From positions 1 through 5,734 of the forward strand of contig JADING010000097.1 of NCBI GenBank assembly GCA_017694135.1: 5,734 bases of DNA, written 5' to 3'. The translations under genes and the position numbers were made by a program. This document shows, one piece after another, positions 5,486 to 5,734 of the stretch; within the stretch, counting starts at the first letter, position 1, and each line of letters starts with the position of its first letter. Under the pieces are notes generated by a model. It saw only the letters and a list, made by a program, of their open reading frames with translations. It had not been told where the DNA came from and ran no database searches. The DNA comes from Candidatus Scatoplasma merdavium (GTDB lineage: Bacteria; Bacillota_I; Bacilli_A; RFN20; CAG-288).

Positions 5486-5508
5486 TGCTAATATATTTCA
5501 CAGAGGTG
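5486..5508 (+). promoter_or_regulatory. Promoter and ribosome binding site of the rightward membrane-protein gene
   Basis: TGCTAATAT (5486-5494) fits an extended -10 (TG-n-TAATAT). The -35 at 17-bp spacing (5466-5471) is poor, as often with extended -10 promoters, and abuts the operator core at 5459-5466. GAGGTG at 5503-5508 lies 6 bases before the ATG at 5515. The predicted start near 5501 leaves a leader of about 14 bases, much like the divergent adhE promoter. An overlapping TATATT at 5492-5497 is an alternative -10. Confidence 0.5.
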
Positions 5509-5514
5509 AATAAA

Positions 5515-5734
5515 ATGAAACAAAAAGAAAAATCTCTAAGTGAAATATTCATGCACAGCACGATAATGAAATACGTGTATTCCGCCATATTAGTCATCAT
5601 TGGCGTGCTATTTATCATCGTTTCAAAATACATCTATGGCAGCAACCTGTTTGAAGCCTATTACTATTACATCGTTTTCGCCGTCTTGTTTATGATTCTC
5701 GGCGTCGCCTTAGCAGGTTACAACACTTATTCTT
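5515..5734 (+). CDS. N-terminal part of an unidentified integral membrane protein (right-truncated)
   Basis: An ATG at 5515 with a GAGGTG ribosome site at ideal distance opens a frame that runs off the right edge after 73 codons. The protein starts with a Lys-rich, charged cytoplasmic-type head (MKQKEKSLSEIF). Two hydrophobic helices follow, at about 20-37 (rich in Ile, Val and Leu) and about 50-67, separated by a short loop with Lys38 and several Tyr. There is no signal-peptidase site, so these look like membrane anchors of a multi-pass protein. I do not recognise the family. The codons are somewhat richer in C and G than those of the RhuM block, in line with a native gene. It is divergent from adhE and shares the 171-bp regulatory region, so co-regulation is possible; its role is unknown. 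Confidence 0.8.
   Translation, partial: MKQKEKSLSEIFMHSTIMKYVYSAILVIIGVLFIIVSKYIYGSNLFEAYYYYIVFAVLFMILGVALAGYNTYS

Noticed and set aside
5483..5503. TTGTG-N11-CACAG inverted repeat resembling a Rex or CRP operator near the rightward gene
   Set aside because: Rex sites need the half-sites within 18 bp and CRP needs TGTG-N8-CACA. The spacing here is 3 bases too long for both, so the symmetry is probably incidental to the promoter and ribosome site.

Overview
This is an AT-rich window from a bacterium of the low-GC Bacillota/Mycoplasmatota type. The signs are purine-rich Shine-Dalgarno sites close to the ATGs, TATAAT-like promoters, TAA stops, tRNA genes that encode their own CCA, and a clostridial/bacilli-type AdhE. 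Tryptophan is written as TGG wherever checked and no in-frame UGA is needed, so the standard bacterial code fits. The species cannot be named from this window.

Layout. Positions 1-167 hold the last 54 codons of a more GC-rich gene that enters from the left. Two intact tRNA genes follow in tandem: tRNA-Ile with the uncommon UAU anticodon (190-266) and tRNA-Ser(UGA) (276-367). From 368 to about 1840 lies a very AT-rich block that looks like decayed accessory DNA. It contains a diverged direct repeat (411-487 and 948-1020), a small gene broken by frameshifts and stops (575-856), a RhuM-family protein cut off at the start of its C-terminal domain by a perfect 14-bp tandem duplication (1176-1703), and on the other strand a short open frame with a good ribosome binding site that looks like the 5' stub of a lost gene (1652-1771). 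A strong bidirectional terminator (1837-1881) closes the block.

To the right is an apparently healthy minus-strand operon: adhE, the bifunctional acetaldehyde-CoA/alcohol dehydrogenase (2740-5343), then a small APH/choline-kinase-fold phosphotransferase (1939-2706). AdhE regenerates NAD+ by reducing acetyl-CoA to ethanol, so the organism is probably fermentative. What the kinase phosphorylates cannot be told from sequence.

The 171-bp gap between adhE and a divergent membrane-protein gene (5515 to the right edge) holds back-to-back promoters, two AAGCGCTT cores 31 bp apart (CcpA/LacI-family-like operators), and an imperfect hairpin that uses one of those cores as an arm. No new defence or metabolic system is evident. 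The best points for follow-up are the Ile-UAU tRNA, the duplication that breaks RhuM together with the apparent recombination junction at about 1735, the repeated fragment in the decayed block, and the paired operators between the divergent genes.
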